Below are positions 11,051 through 23,400 of a DNA stretch of 64,000 nt, in pieces. This DNA is from Siderastrea siderea. Taxonomy: Eukaryota; Cnidaria; Anthozoa; Scleractinia; Rhizangiidae. The notes under the pieces were generated by a model, which saw only the letters and a list, made by a program, of their open reading frames with translations, had not been told where the DNA came from and made no database searches. Positions within the stretch are counted from its first letter, which is position 1. Each line of letters begins with the position of its first letter. The position numbers were made by a program, and so were the translations under genes. The DNA lies in NCBI GenBank assembly GCA_964030785.1, contig OZ034971.1:19404365-19468364 (forward strand), read 5' to 3'.

Positions 11051-14000
11051 TTTTTTTCATGCAAGACCAATTAACTGAAACAGTGTAGCACGTTGAATTA
11101 TCAGCAATATCCATGGTTACCAGCGAGCCCTGACTTTGTGCGCAGCTGCGATTGCTGTAGGGTCCCTACGGCTTGGCTTTATAAAATACATGAATAGCTA
11201 GAACCTGATCTCAAAGTTATTTGTTCTTGCAAAGTGGTAACTAGAGGGTCTGTAGTTAACTGTGCAAATGAATCATGCCTCGTTTTTACCTTCAATTACC
11301 CTTGCCTGGAACTTACAAAGACTCAAAACACCAAGACATTCAGTTGATAGTCAAAAAATATCAGAAACCAGGAATGAAAGTAAAGTAAACAGACACCTGG
11401 AATTCTCTCAAACTGCAGGACTGTATCTTTGCCTGTAAAAACACTGCCCACAGATAAATTTCTTTAATGCCACAAAGCTTTGTGTCAGTTTTGCTTTCCT
11501 TTTGTCATTTGAACTGTATGAGTTACATATGACGTTCTAGGGTTGCTCATATTGTTGCGTACAAAAAAAAATGCTTCTTAGCAAGGGGGCAACTGTAAAA
11601 CGTAGATGATATTTTGTGTGCAATTTTGCGTTTACTAAAACTTCCTTTCCACTCGATAAAAAACAACGGAATTTGGACTTTTGTTCCCAACAATTTAAAT
11701 GGGTATATCAGTGGCGGTCCTCTTTAAAGAAAAGGATGCCGACAATATCTAAAGAACCTTCATGTACACATGATAATAATGTTGTAAATACTAGAGTTTC
11801 AACTTGATCCAACTTGGACCTGTGCGAATTTTCTTTCTTTTTTTTTTTTTTTGATTTTACATACATGTTTCCACAGTTCACACGTTATCGTCAGTGTAAA
11901 GGAAATAAAAATCCATATTGAATTGCATAGCACACACGAGGCTAAAAATGAATACGATACATGGTGTTTGAGACTACAACGGAAGTTGAATGCAGACAGC
12001 TGACGACAGTACTTATAAAAGGGTATTGGCAGATTTATGTGAGTGATATGTTGACTACAGGGTTTTGTCGTTCAAGGTACATAGATTTAGAGACTAAGGA
12101 TTTAAAAACAATGAGTTGAACAAGAGGCATCACAGGACTCTGAGTTCTGTAACTGTTTCAATACGTAACTATTTTGAAATGAATACGAAGTCAGTTTTCA
12201 CTCCCTTATTTAACTAACAAGTAATTTACAGTTCTAAATTTTCTGATTATGGAGGAGGTGGGGGGAAGTGGAATGAAAGTGAAACTCTGGCGCCCACCTG
12301 TGCTTACTAAGACCTTCCCCCCTCCCCCCACAAAAAAAAATCTCCATTGAGAAAATCTGGCTAAGTCCCTAACTTAAGAAGACCCATCCGAAGATAAATG
12401 CTTTTGGACGGGTTAAAAAAATATGGGCTAGCTTCGCTAACATAACTTCTCGCCCAATAAAATTTTTTGACAAGACACGTACTAAGCCTGTCAGGGAAGG
12501 ATCTTTCACAATTCAAAGATTCTTGATTTTGTAGGTGGTGGACTGACAACCTTTTACATAAATACGTTTGCAAATACGATTGACAAGTTTTCTCATCTTG
12601 CTTTAGGCAGTAACTAAGAACTGGCCACTGAAAAAGGCCTTAAAATAGAACTTAGGTATTTCCTGAGGATTGACACCCGATGTAGATCGATTGCAGTAAC
12701 CCTTAAATGCTTTAGATATGCATTGGTAGATTAACCTATCTCGGATATGCTCAGGAAAGAGATTATTACTAAAATCAAGGATTCAATCTAATTTTTGATT
12801 GTCATTTTGAAAACCCAACAGTGTGTTGTTTATCCTATTTAAGTTAAAGTTTCTCAGGTTAAGAGTGCTGTTGTTACCCCAAAAGTTATCGTTGAAATGC
12901 AATGCGACAGGCGTTTTCTGTTTGTTTCAAACAGAAACAGGGTACCTCTTATCGAATAAAGTTTCGTGACGCGGAAACTGACATAAATAAACGTTAAAAA
13001 CATCGAAGGAATTCTCGAACATTTCACAGCTAAGTATATTAACCCAATTATTGCTGCACAGTGGAACTACTTTACTCAGCTCGATTGATTTCTGCCTGCA
13101 ACGGGTCAGTTGGCTCGACTTCGTTGATTTACTTTGTGACCACAGCGGTCGCTCAAATATGGGCGCCAGAGGGTTAGCATGTACATCTCGACATAATGAA
13201 CATAATGTTGTATAACCCCGATGTTATAACATCCCGACATAATGTTAACAGGCCATGTTCGAACACTCCCTCCCCAAGCTTTCACTATTCGCACTTCGGA
13301 AATTTTTAAAGGAAAAGAAGGGGAAAAGAACAGAAACATGACCTACCGATCGAGACGACTTCACTCCGAGGATAGTGAGCAAACAGGAAAATTCCAGTGC
13401 TCTAAGCACGAGGTGCGCAGTAAAGCTTGCGCATGTCAGTAGCCTGCCCATGTTACGTAACTCAAAATGGCGCCAAAATAGTACACGACGGAACTAAAAA
13501 TACTAAATCGTTTCGCTCGGTTACCGCACAGGCCACCCACCCAATCACAGGACCTCCAACAGATAAGGAAGCGTTCCCCTTTCGTCGAATGGAGTAGTGT
13601 AAAATGTTAGCAGTCAAAATTATCTCACAATAAATGATAAATATCACTTGAAATATCTTAGATTTTCATACACTGTTGTTATGATAATGCTTCACTGTAT
13701 GATATAATGATATAACATCTCGCCAAGGGACTGGAAATCAAAATGATTACTGTTGTTGTGCAGATAAAAGAAAAATAAGAGATAAAAGAAAAATAGAGGA
13801 AACCCAGGAGACTAAGCCATCATGATTAACGGCAAATATCGGGTGTAAACTTAAAAAGCAGGGCCTGCTTATAAATTCCCCGCGATTGTTTACAAGTATA
13901 ACTGCTGAACGAGACGTTGTTTTGGATTATCTTGTTCTTTTCTACCCTTAGACAAGCAATGTTTTCTCATGGTCATGGCTAAGGACATTCCAGTGGACAC

Positions 14001-16286
14001 ACGTAAGGCTACTTGGATACGCAAAGTACTTAACTCTTTCCTGAGAAAGAAATTTTTAAAATAAAGCATGTTTGACTGACGGTAACTAAGGAAGTTGTAA
14101 ACCTTGCAATAATTTAGGCCATGTGCAGTATTTGTTAAGATTCCCAAATCACAGATGAAACAGCATTTCACTAATAGTGATATGCACGGGCTTAGAGAAT
14201 TGAGAAAACCTACTGCAATCGAAAGAAACTAAGGCACGCGTACGTGGTCTTTTTTCGATTGAATGAACGGGACAGAAAGGTCTGTCCGGAGTCAAAGTAA
14301 CGAAGTCAACGTTAGTATCGCTTAACCCAGTTTCAATTCCTAATTATATATTGTGGCTTGCGGTTTGGGGTCTATGGGTCCAAAAAACCTGAAATGCAAG
14401 CATAACGAAAGCTAATTGAGACACTCTTTGTTAGTGCTAAAATCTTGGGCTTTCTGTTTGCTGTATTTCTAATTGATTTGTGATTACTCTCGATTGGTAT
14501 CTCTAAATCTTCTTATTATTCAAATGGCAGAATCAGGTATTAACACTCATTACTAAGGTAGTAATTTTTTTTCACAAAACGTAATATAAATCCTCAGGAT
14601 AGCAAGAATTGAAAGGAAGGACACATATGAGAATATCTGAATGGATCAAAACTGTAAGTGAACGGTTGCTTCGCACTGTCGAAAAAATTCTTCCTAACAC
14701 TTAATTCATATTTTTTTCTTCTGTTACTGGGAGAGGGGCGGGTAGAGGAGGGATGGGAGGGTTCTGATGATGTTATGATGTTATTTCAAGTTGTTCTCAG
14801 ATGAATATTAGGACTAAGTAATTGGCAACTTAAGCTTGCATATTAAAGAAAAGTTTTTAAACACACCGTCACCTGGGTCGTGCCTACAGATCTAGAATCA
14901 AACTTTAGAACCATATCAAATTTGTAGGGGTGGGGGGGGGGGGGGGTTGCATAAGACAAAATAAAGCATTGGTGTTGGGAGTGAATAGTGTCCCGTCAAA
15001 TATCTAATTGCCGGGTACTAAAACCACTGTCTTAATGACGTGCGTTTCATAAATACAGGGAAGTTTGCGTGCAACGTGCCGCAGCAAATATCTAATGACG
15101 ACCATTGATACTATATCATTTCGAGGATAAGAACCCTTGACATTGATTCCCTTTTTGATGACATTTATATATAGGCCTTACAAGGAAAAAACCTTGAACT
15201 CTGGGGTTGCTTTTGTAAAGAGTTTATTCTCAGTTTATTCTCAATGACAGTGTTCCATATATAGCACATCGTTGCTCTCACACGACGCCGAGGCTTCCCG
15301 CATGAATGTTTGCAGTAGAGGATTTTTGAATAGAGTGTTGGAATTGTTTCACGTTTGCTTTGATTGCTTTGGTTTTGCTTGGCTCCACTCTGTGATTGGT
15401 TTAAGTCAATAATGTCTCCATCGCACGCGTTTACTCGCGTTTGGTGTCTTTTTCATGTATTCCCTTCAGCTCTGATTGGTTCTTTGAATTGTGTTCTTTG
15501 GCCTTTGCTGTGATTAGTTTGCGTGATTACTTATTCAACGCTCAGTTGAGAAGCGCTCTAATATTATGTTTGTTTTTGTTACTGAGTTCAACACTTTTTT
15601 GGGAATTAAACAGTGAAGAAATTTTGACAATTTTCAATTTTGCCTGAATGCCTCGGAGATGTCACATTGAAACTACATGACCCTCGAGTAATTTTACCCT
15701 TGGCTATTAATTAAGTTGGCTCTCCCCGTTTGAATCTGTGCATGCGTAAAATCCTAAAGTTTGATCATTGCTCAGTCAAGGGCCTCAAGCAGCCCTTTCC
15801 TGTCACGCCACTCGATGAAATTTTAAAATTTACAACTTTCAAAACAGATACTACGTTTAAGGTTTCAAGGCAGGTTTTGCAATATTCGAGAAAATACAAT
15901 GGCGTCATCGGCCATGTGAAGTATTCAATGATTGCTGCCGAATATATAACAAACTTTGTCAAAAAGTGTAATTTAAAGCTTCTCTTGATTTCAGAAAGGA
16001 AGACTCCAACTCTTCAAGCCGTAGTATCACGAAGTATCGTTTCCCAAAGAAATAGGCGTTACGTTATACAGCTGTTATGTCATCCATGTTAGCCTCATGT
16101 ACTCTCAAAACATTAGAAAAATAATCTCTAGCTGCTTAAAGGCATAGCTACTAGTTAATGATATTGCTATTTTTAAAGCTACCAATGTTTTTCTTTATAT
16201 GTTGTCATAGGTTATAGACTATTTCGTTAAACGCCTTCACTCAGCAAACAGTCATCACATGATTATGCACAATCTATGCCAACGCG
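11051..16286. other. Intergenic stretch without supported genes
   Basis: Only short chance-level ORFs occur. The longest, 120 codons at 15730-16092 (+), matches nothing I recognise. A poly-G tract lies near 14930-14946. A dispersed repeat around 15120-15400 recurs, diverged, at about 40010-40210 (shared words include GGTTTT.CTTGGCTCCACTCTG). Confidence 0.4.
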
Positions 16287-16492
16287 TTGCCATTATGGCG
16301 TCAACGAATAGCGGCGAATGCCCGCTATGGGCAAAGAAGTGATAGATCTCGAGGAAGATTACAGATCTGCTCTCACTCAAGCTGGCAACAAGTTTGCTGG
16401 AATCGTGAAAAAATGATTGTCTTTCTTGGTCAAATAATCCCCAGTGAAATGATGAATACCGTGTATGAATATCATATATTAGAACTGAGGGA

Positions 16493-16696
16493 CGCAGTTA
16501 TAGACGAAAGTTTTGCAGTTGCGAAAAGAAAGCCTGAAAAAAATTCAGGCTTCTACGGGATTCGAACCCTTGTCCTCTCCCGGTACCTCTGCGATACCGG
16601 TGCAGCGCTCTAACCAATTGCGCTAACAAGCTTACTGTGACATGTGTGAGTTGATCACTAAGACCAGCAACTGCAAAAGTTGCGTCTATAACTGCG
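16493..16696 (-). repeat. tRNA-derived repeat flanked by inverted arms
   Basis: The minus strand at 16631-16548 resembles a tRNA: a D-arm (TAGCGCAATTGGTTAGAGCG), an anticodon-like arm and a T-arm with GGGTTCGAATCCC. The acceptor stem has mismatches, so it is not a working tRNA. Inverted arms containing AACTGCAAAA and TCTATAACTGCG lie at 16493-16523 and 16666-16696. This looks like a SINE or MITE with a captured tRNA head. Confidence 0.6.
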
Positions 16697-16789
16697 ATGG
16701 TCTTCTTTACGTTAATTATTCCCAGTGTTAATCATCAAACCTTCATCGCTGGCTTACTCAATGTACTTATTTCAGTATGGGTAATAAAG

Positions 16790-16945
16790 GAGAGTCCCGT
16801 TATCTCGAACCCCGGATATCTCGAACTTCCTGTTACCTCGAACTTTGAGGCCAGATCCTGACAATCTCCTTCAGTATAACATTGTTTTTATGCCCTGGCT
16901 ATCTCGAACCTCGGATACCTCGAAAACCTCCTTTAAACTCGAATC
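16790..16945. repeat. CTCGAAC-rich repeat
   Basis: Repeated ATCTCGAAC and ACCTCGAA words resemble ends of pogo/Tc1-type MITEs. A related piece lies at 19225-19290. Boundaries are not clear. Confidence 0.35.
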
Positions 16946-17354
16946 AAAACTTCCCCACCACCGAGAAAAATTTCCCATACTGATACACCTAATATCTGGA
17001 ATCAACATAGAAGAGGGGAACACATATCTAAACGGAAGAAAAATCAGGTGTTAATCATTACCTTAGTGATGATGGATAATTGTCGAATGATGTAAGCGCT
17101 TGTATTAATTGAAACAAGAAATTCTGAAGAATTTACAGGCGGCCGATAGTTTCTACCCCCCCCCCCTCCCTCCTCTTTTCCTCTGCTAAGGTAAAAAGAT
17201 TTCTAAACTTGAAATAAACGTTGGTTGTTCTTGTTTTCCGAAGGCAGATAAACCGTGTTTTCGTCCAGGAGGCCTCTTGCCGGTCACAGATGGTGAGTTG
17301 TGCGCTGCGTGATCAAAATCATGACAGGTAATGGTTCCTGATCGTGACTATTCA

Positions 17355-17745
17355 CGAGGAGAATGTCCGGTATTTGACAGATTGTTTTGAAAACAGTGAT
17401 AAAATCGATTCAGTTTTAAAAACGTAACTGTTTACGTCAATATTTTTGCCGTGTATACGGCGACGAGTTAAGGAATACCAGCTGTTTTTCTTATTATCTT
17501 TTTATTTTTTAATTTTTTTCGTATCGCTATCGTGGACAATATGAGATTTTTTGAGCCCACGATACTTGACCTTCCATAGCATGCTGATGAAATGACCCTG
17601 AATGATACACGGATAATTTTTGTGTTATCCACGATACTTGACCTTTCATAGCGTGCATTAATTTAATGTAACTAGTGAGGAGAATGTCCGGTATTTGACA
17701 GATTGGTTTTGAAAACTGATAAAATCGATTCGGTTTCTAAAGTGT
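17355..17745. repeat. Local direct repeats
   Basis: A block with CCGGTATTTGACAGATT at about 17370-17420 recurs at 17688-17740. A second pair with CACGATACTTGACCTT lies at about 17560-17585 and 17630-17655. Purpose unknown; no gene is supported between 16946 and 18400. Confidence 0.5.
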
Positions 17746-18417
17746 GTTAGGTAAAAATGTAACCGTTTACGCAACACTGCTCTAGTTGTTTTGAATTTTT
17801 CAGCCTTTAGGCAAGGGTTCCATTTGGATCCTAATGGCCCGAGCGCAGGGTACTTGCAACCTCTTGTTATAACAGCGATGCCATTGTCGTTCAAAGTTTC
17901 ATCTAAGGCAGCGAAGTTCAGATATTCACGGGAATCCAGTGACTTCTTTTCCGAAATCGAGAAAATGGACACTATAAAAAGAGAAAATTGTCTTGAAGAT
18001 TCAAAGCTAGCAAAACAAGCTAATGTCGTAAACTATTCCCTTAGTAAGCCCGTGATTTGCAGTTGTATCTGTTGGCCACGCGACGCCAAGAGGACTAAGT
18101 CAAGTGACTTACGACGACGACGACGATAATGAAAAGCAGAAAACGTCCATTTTATGAGTCGCCGACGTGCGCCTGCGCACACGGCGGCCGCCTGGGAAAG
18201 CAGTGTAATGTTTCAGTCGTCACTTTTGGTCGAACTGTTCGAACGCTAGTTAGTTCACCCTTAATCCCGCTCAGTCCTTAAGGCGTACAAGTTTATTGTT
18301 TTACTAGCTACTTGTATTGCTTTCACATTTCAACTGTCAAACAATAAAGCTCCAATTTCCCAAATTTCTCTTGTTATCTGTGTTCATGTGTGACAATTTT
18401 TAGATCAAATTAAATAG

Positions 18418-18566
18418 ATTAACTAACAAGCACTTAATGACTGGCTTCAAGGGAAACAGTGAGTTTTGTTTTCCAGAGACCGTCAATGTTAGCCTCGGGC
18501 GCCTCGGGGAACATTGAGGGTCGAGGGGAAACAAAACTCACTGTTTCCCGTGAGGTTCGTCATTAA
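18418..18566. repeat. Inverted repeat hairpin
   Basis: CACTTAATGAC at 18430 is inverted as GTCATTAAGTG at 18560, with further pairing around GGGAAACAGTGAGTTTTGTT on both sides. It lies directly next to the recombinase-like fragment at 18575-18823. Confidence 0.6.
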
Positions 18567-18574
18567 GTGGTTTG

Positions 18575-18823
18575 TTATACCTTCCAACTAACAAATAGAA
18601 CAAAGGAGTTGAGATCCGTCTTGTTTAGTTCTTGAAAGCTTTGTTGTAAGTTTTGTTCCTTACAGAACTCTTTTAAGGTTTTATCATAATTTTGTATTGC
18701 TTTGTTTGCGGATTTCGAGCTTTTATTCCGGATCCAGTTGTTCAATTTCTTCTTCTCTTCGGACTTAAAAGCGTTTCGCGCCCATGACTGAGGCAAAATT
18801 ATAATTTTGACGCAGCTGGACAC
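18575..18823 (-). pseudogene. Fragment resembling N-terminus of a Crypton/KIAA1958-type tyrosine recombinase
   Basis: The 82-codon ORF reads K-S-A-N-K-A-I-Q-N-Y-D-K-T-L-K-E-F-C-K-E-Q-N-L, then D-L-N-S-F. This is the helical, core-binding-like pattern that precedes the catalytic part in Crypton-derived recombinases. No catalytic R-H-R-Y segment follows, so at most a fragment is present. The call is from general resemblance only. Confidence 0.35.
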
Positions 18824-19497
18824 AAATTTGCCTCGGTATCAAGGCGAGTCAAAAGTTCAAGTTGTTGCTTACCTAGGGAGTTATTGAGTTTTGTTCGCCC
18901 TGGGGAGTTAGACTGTTTTCATCAATGGCAGGCGACACGGTCTTGTCCAATCAAAAAAGGCGTTTGAGAGGTATAACAACAAATTTTATTCGCTCCGTTA
19001 GTCGTTTCCGTCAATAAACATGATAAGGCAAATGAAAAGACGCTTGTTTTTAACTGTCAAAAAACTCAAGAACTGTTATAGTGTAACATTTTAAGTTACT
19101 TTTATGACAGACGATGGCAAAGTGGTATAATGCAGGGACGATATACGTTAATTTACTTTTATTTTAGATACAGTGTATATTAGCAAAGATTGAAAAACAA
19201 TAAAATTCAACATAAGCTTCGTTATACATCTCGAACCTCTGTTATCTGGAACCTTTTCCCAGTGGTCCCCTGGAGGTTCAAGATAACAAGACTCCATTGC
19301 ATTAATTTTAAGGGAAAGCACTAAGGCACAGCTGTATAATTGCTCTATATAGCTATCGAAAAATAAACTCATCGGTTTCTTGAAGCAATCATATGCATAG
19401 TAATCTACTAAACTCGCAAGCTCCTAAAAGGTTAAGGGGAACTAAGCAGGGTTAACGAAGACGAAAACGACACCAGCAATTTTTTGTTAGGCCAGCT

Positions 19498-19503
19498 TTT
19501 ATT
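19498..19503 (-). terminator. Poly(A) signal of gene B
   Basis: AATAAA on the minus strand, 71 bases after the stop codon at 19574-19576. Confidence 0.6.
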
Positions 19504-19573
19504 GATGCTATCTGACTAGTTTGCTATCTAAACGCAGAGGATTTCTAGACTTTTCAATTAGCATCAACTTTTG

Positions 19574-19671
19574 CTAGAAGTAGTACACGATGTTAGCAAA
19601 GGCCACTGCCAAAGCAAGTGCTCCGATGAACGAGATAAGTTGGACATCTCTGATAGCTCCCGCATTCGTAC
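19574..19671 (-). CDS. Gene B exon 10: GPI-attachment-type tail
   Basis: 98 nt ending in TAG at 19576-19574. It encodes T-N-A-G-A-I-R-D-V followed by a hydrophobic run (I-S-F-I-G-A-L-A-L-A-V-A-F-A) to the C-terminus. Small residues followed by a terminal hydrophobic stretch with no cytoplasmic tail fit a GPI signal. A near copy lies at 49133-49230. Confidence 0.78.
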
Positions 19672-20390
19672 CTGCAAGGGATAAATCTCCGTTAGTTTGA
19701 CATAATTTTATAGTTAACCCTAAAAATGAACTTTGGGTACTTCAAACAAAAGCACAAAGTCCGCTTCATCAACCCAAAAATACCTACACATGTTATTTTA
19801 CTTGCACCTTATACCGATTGCCTCGTTTTGAAGATCACCCAATCTAACATGTATACTGCGTTTCTGATTTTTTACCACTCTTTATTTTCTTGTACTATTT
19901 TGCTCTGTGATAAAACCATTGATAAAATTCTTAATGTCGGTTATTGCATTTTTAGCATTGGTTCACCGCTCACGGAGTTTTAAGCAAATAACCCTTCCCC
20001 TTGCCTTATAAGTAAATTGATCCACTAACGCAGCGTACAAACGAATTGTGCAATCACATGGCAAGAAAAATGTCAACGATTGAGAATGAACAAAAGAATT
20101 ATTCCACTTGTGCTGGTTGGATATGAGGTAGTTATAAGCTTATATTTCCCTAACGCCATCCTTTTTCATTCATGAAAAGTCGCCCCTTATCCACGATATT
20201 TACTTCTCTACACGATAATTACGTCTAATTTATTGAAGCCATGTAATTAATGAATCTTATAAAATTATGAAATGATTTAGCTTTTAATTCAACTATTGTA
20301 CTTTTGTGGCCCAATATATGTATTTTGTTTTCTTCTTCTCAGTACTAATAAAAAACAGAGAAAATACTACTACTACTACTACTACTACTG

Positions 20391-20450
<60 letters not shown>

Positions 20451-23400
20451 GATAAAGCTAAAGATAACAGCTGGAAACTACGCACTTTGTATATCCAACG
20501 CCAAATAGTGAGGTAATTGTTTACTAACTTTTTTTAAATAAACTGGAGGCTTAAGTGTTTACGTTACCTTTGAACAGAGATGGGACATGAGTGTTACAGA
20601 GTTCTCCCGTACAACACTCGATTTCACACTTCAACTGAGTCCACTTTTCAACATTTTTAAGGAACCTACCTAAAGCCGCACAAGCTGCCTTTTTATCTGA
20701 AAGAATTAGTTTAAAATATTTTCTAAACATAAACTAAGAAGCAACTGAACGTAAATACTTCACTTTTCTTTTTTTTTTTTGTTTGTTTTGTACAATTTTA
20801 CTGATTGGTCAAGATAAGATAACGTAAAAAGTCTTATCAAAATGTGTCCACACTGTATTTAGAACATCTCACATTGAAATCGAAATTCAACGTTCCTATA
20901 AAACAGAGTGGCAGGACTTTTTTCCACTCGTTTTGTTTTGAACTTTTGTCTACCTACCAATACAGTTAATACATCCTCGAAAAAAGCGGCTTTACCTCGG
21001 TGTAAGAACCTGTGAAACTCACGGATGACGTAAAACAAAGGAAACAAGACATTTTAAACAATACCGTACAGCAAAACAAAAGCTAACAAACAAAGAAAAT
21101 CTTTTCAGGTTCTTACACCGAGGTAAACCCAAAAAAGCCATTCACGAAATTTCCTTTACTGTCCCGATATCTTCCCACCCCCGAACCACAGTGAGTTGTA
21201 CCAAGTGAGTATGGATTTGTAGCACAAACTTGGATTTGCTGATTCTTAGAGCAGCTGGTTGCTTCTTTCTCGAGACAAACGTTACACTGCGGTGGGCCAG
21301 AAACTGTGGATTAAAAACGAGTAAAGCGGTTGTCCAAGGTTATATCTCTGGTCAATTGCAACAGTCATTCATACGAAAGAATAAGCCATTTCCGAGTTGC
21401 TTTGTACCTCTTTTTCAAAGCGAGTCTTGGTGCATTGCCTTTCATATGAAAATGAGTTTTCATTCACATGCAGATAAAACTCATTTTCATAAGAAAGGTT
21501 TTGCACGAGGCCTCGCTTTGAAAAAGAGGCACAAGACAATTCGGAAATGGCCTATTCTTACTATGACGATAAAATAAACTAGGCATGCGATTTTAAAATG
21601 AGCTACAGATTTTCGTATTTTTAGTGTGAACAATGAAATTACCATTCCTTTTGTTTCGTTCTCGCCGCTCTCAAGAAAGTAAATATTTGTTTTATTCAGT
21701 TGTTCGTGAGTGTGTTTTATGGCGTCTTAACCCAGTGTGACTTTGAACAGTTGTAGCTATTTATTGCAAAATAAATGGGTGTAACATGTACGTGGCATCG
21801 ATGATTATGATGCGTTATTTCCTTAAAGGCAAAAAATAAATGTGCTCATTTTACCTGTTGGTGTGAACACAGTTACTGCAGCTGCCATGAGAGACGGCTT
21901 TTGATCGTTATAGTTGCTGCCATTACAGCAGTGGAGGTCACATTGCAGCAGGGTAGTATGTCCAACATTTTTAACATCTCCTTTATAGTAGCCTCCAAGA
22001 GCAAAACACGCAGCTCTCTTATCTGAAGCCAACGTAAAATGAAAGAAAGAAAGTTTTAAATGTAAAAAAATATACAAAGAAAGTTTAAGAAGAAAGCATG
22101 CATAAACTTTGTGATGGATCATCTCAAAGGTAAAGTCTTCACAACCTTGGTCGCTCACGAATGTGGGAGCTCAACCCACCCACCCACCCCCCAGCCACCC
22201 GGATGGGGTGATAATCGATTAAAGGGTTACCCCCAGAATTTTCTCACGCACTCGCATCCACGTATACACCAGGGTCAAGAGAGAGGAAAGGAAAAGGAAA
22301 ACAGCAGGGCACGATACAGGTACCAGGTTTATGCCACTGACCCTCCGGCACTACTATCAAAAGTGCTTTGGAAAGTCTAACGTTGTAGGTAACCACTAAC
22401 TGATCGCACCCCTCAACATCTGAAAAAATCTTAAGGCTATGATAAGACTAACAAATAAAATCTCTAGATGGCGCTAATTAATAAAATAAAATGTTAATAC
22501 ATTTAAGAGGTGTCTTGACGTTCTCCAGCAATCAAAAACTTTTACTTACCCTCACAGTCAAAGCATCCACGATAAAAGAAATCTTGGACAATCCCATTAT
22601 GATTTCGATATTTACCAGCAGCGGAACCACAGTGACTGGTACCAAGTGATTTTTGGTCAAGGGGGCAAATTTGGCGCTCCTGCTTCCAAGAGCATCTGGC
22701 TTCATTACTTTCCATACAATGATTGCACTTTGTTAGATCTTTAGCTGTTAGGGAAAATATACAGCGAAAAGAAGAAAGCTTTCAACAGTAATCATGCTCT
22801 TGCTCGCTAAACAGAAAGAAACAAACAAACAAGCAAAGGAAGGAAGAAAGATCTGTGTGCGAAATTTACAATGTTAACTCAAACTAAAGAAACGGTCGAC
22901 ATGGGGGGCTATGTGTATCAGTCAAGAGACAAGGGGGGAGGGGAGAGGTAAGGAGGGGGTGAGGTAGAGAGCAAGGTAAACACCTAAGCTGTTGTTAAGG
23001 TAATTCCGTTGAATTGCATTACGCATCCTCCCTGTGCATAAAATCTTGTGTCATTAGCGTACGCACGTGTGTTTTTCTCGAAGCTAAGCTCAACTATTAC
23101 AGTAATAGTAATTTTCCCCAAAACGATCATAATGTCCTCTTCTCTATAATTTACACGTTTAAAGAGAATAAAATGAAATTAAAATTAAAATTATGGAGGA
23201 CGGTTAGAGCGACCCTGCCTCTGATTGGCTGCATAAAATTTGTTCTCCTGTCGGCACTTAGTGATCAATTCAGATCTCTTGTGGAGGAATGTTGATCTGT
23301 CAGCAGTCAAAATGCAGAGTTTCTCTGATAAACATAAATTGTATCGGGAGGGTTATCTTTTGTGAGAACTTGATCACTTGACAATGGACCACTTGATGGA

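Noticed and set aside
15730..16092. 120-codon plus-strand ORF
   Set aside because: No recognisable domain, repeat-flanked, and ORFs of this size are expected by chance in 64 kb; kept only as a mention.
16548..16631. Functional tRNA gene
   Set aside because: Acceptor-stem mismatches and a non-standard anticodon loop make it a tRNA-derived repeat instead.
17658..18129. Overlapping ORFs of 104 codons (-) and 112 codons (+)
   Set aside because: Each is the shadow of the other, there is no known motif, and the region contains local repeats.
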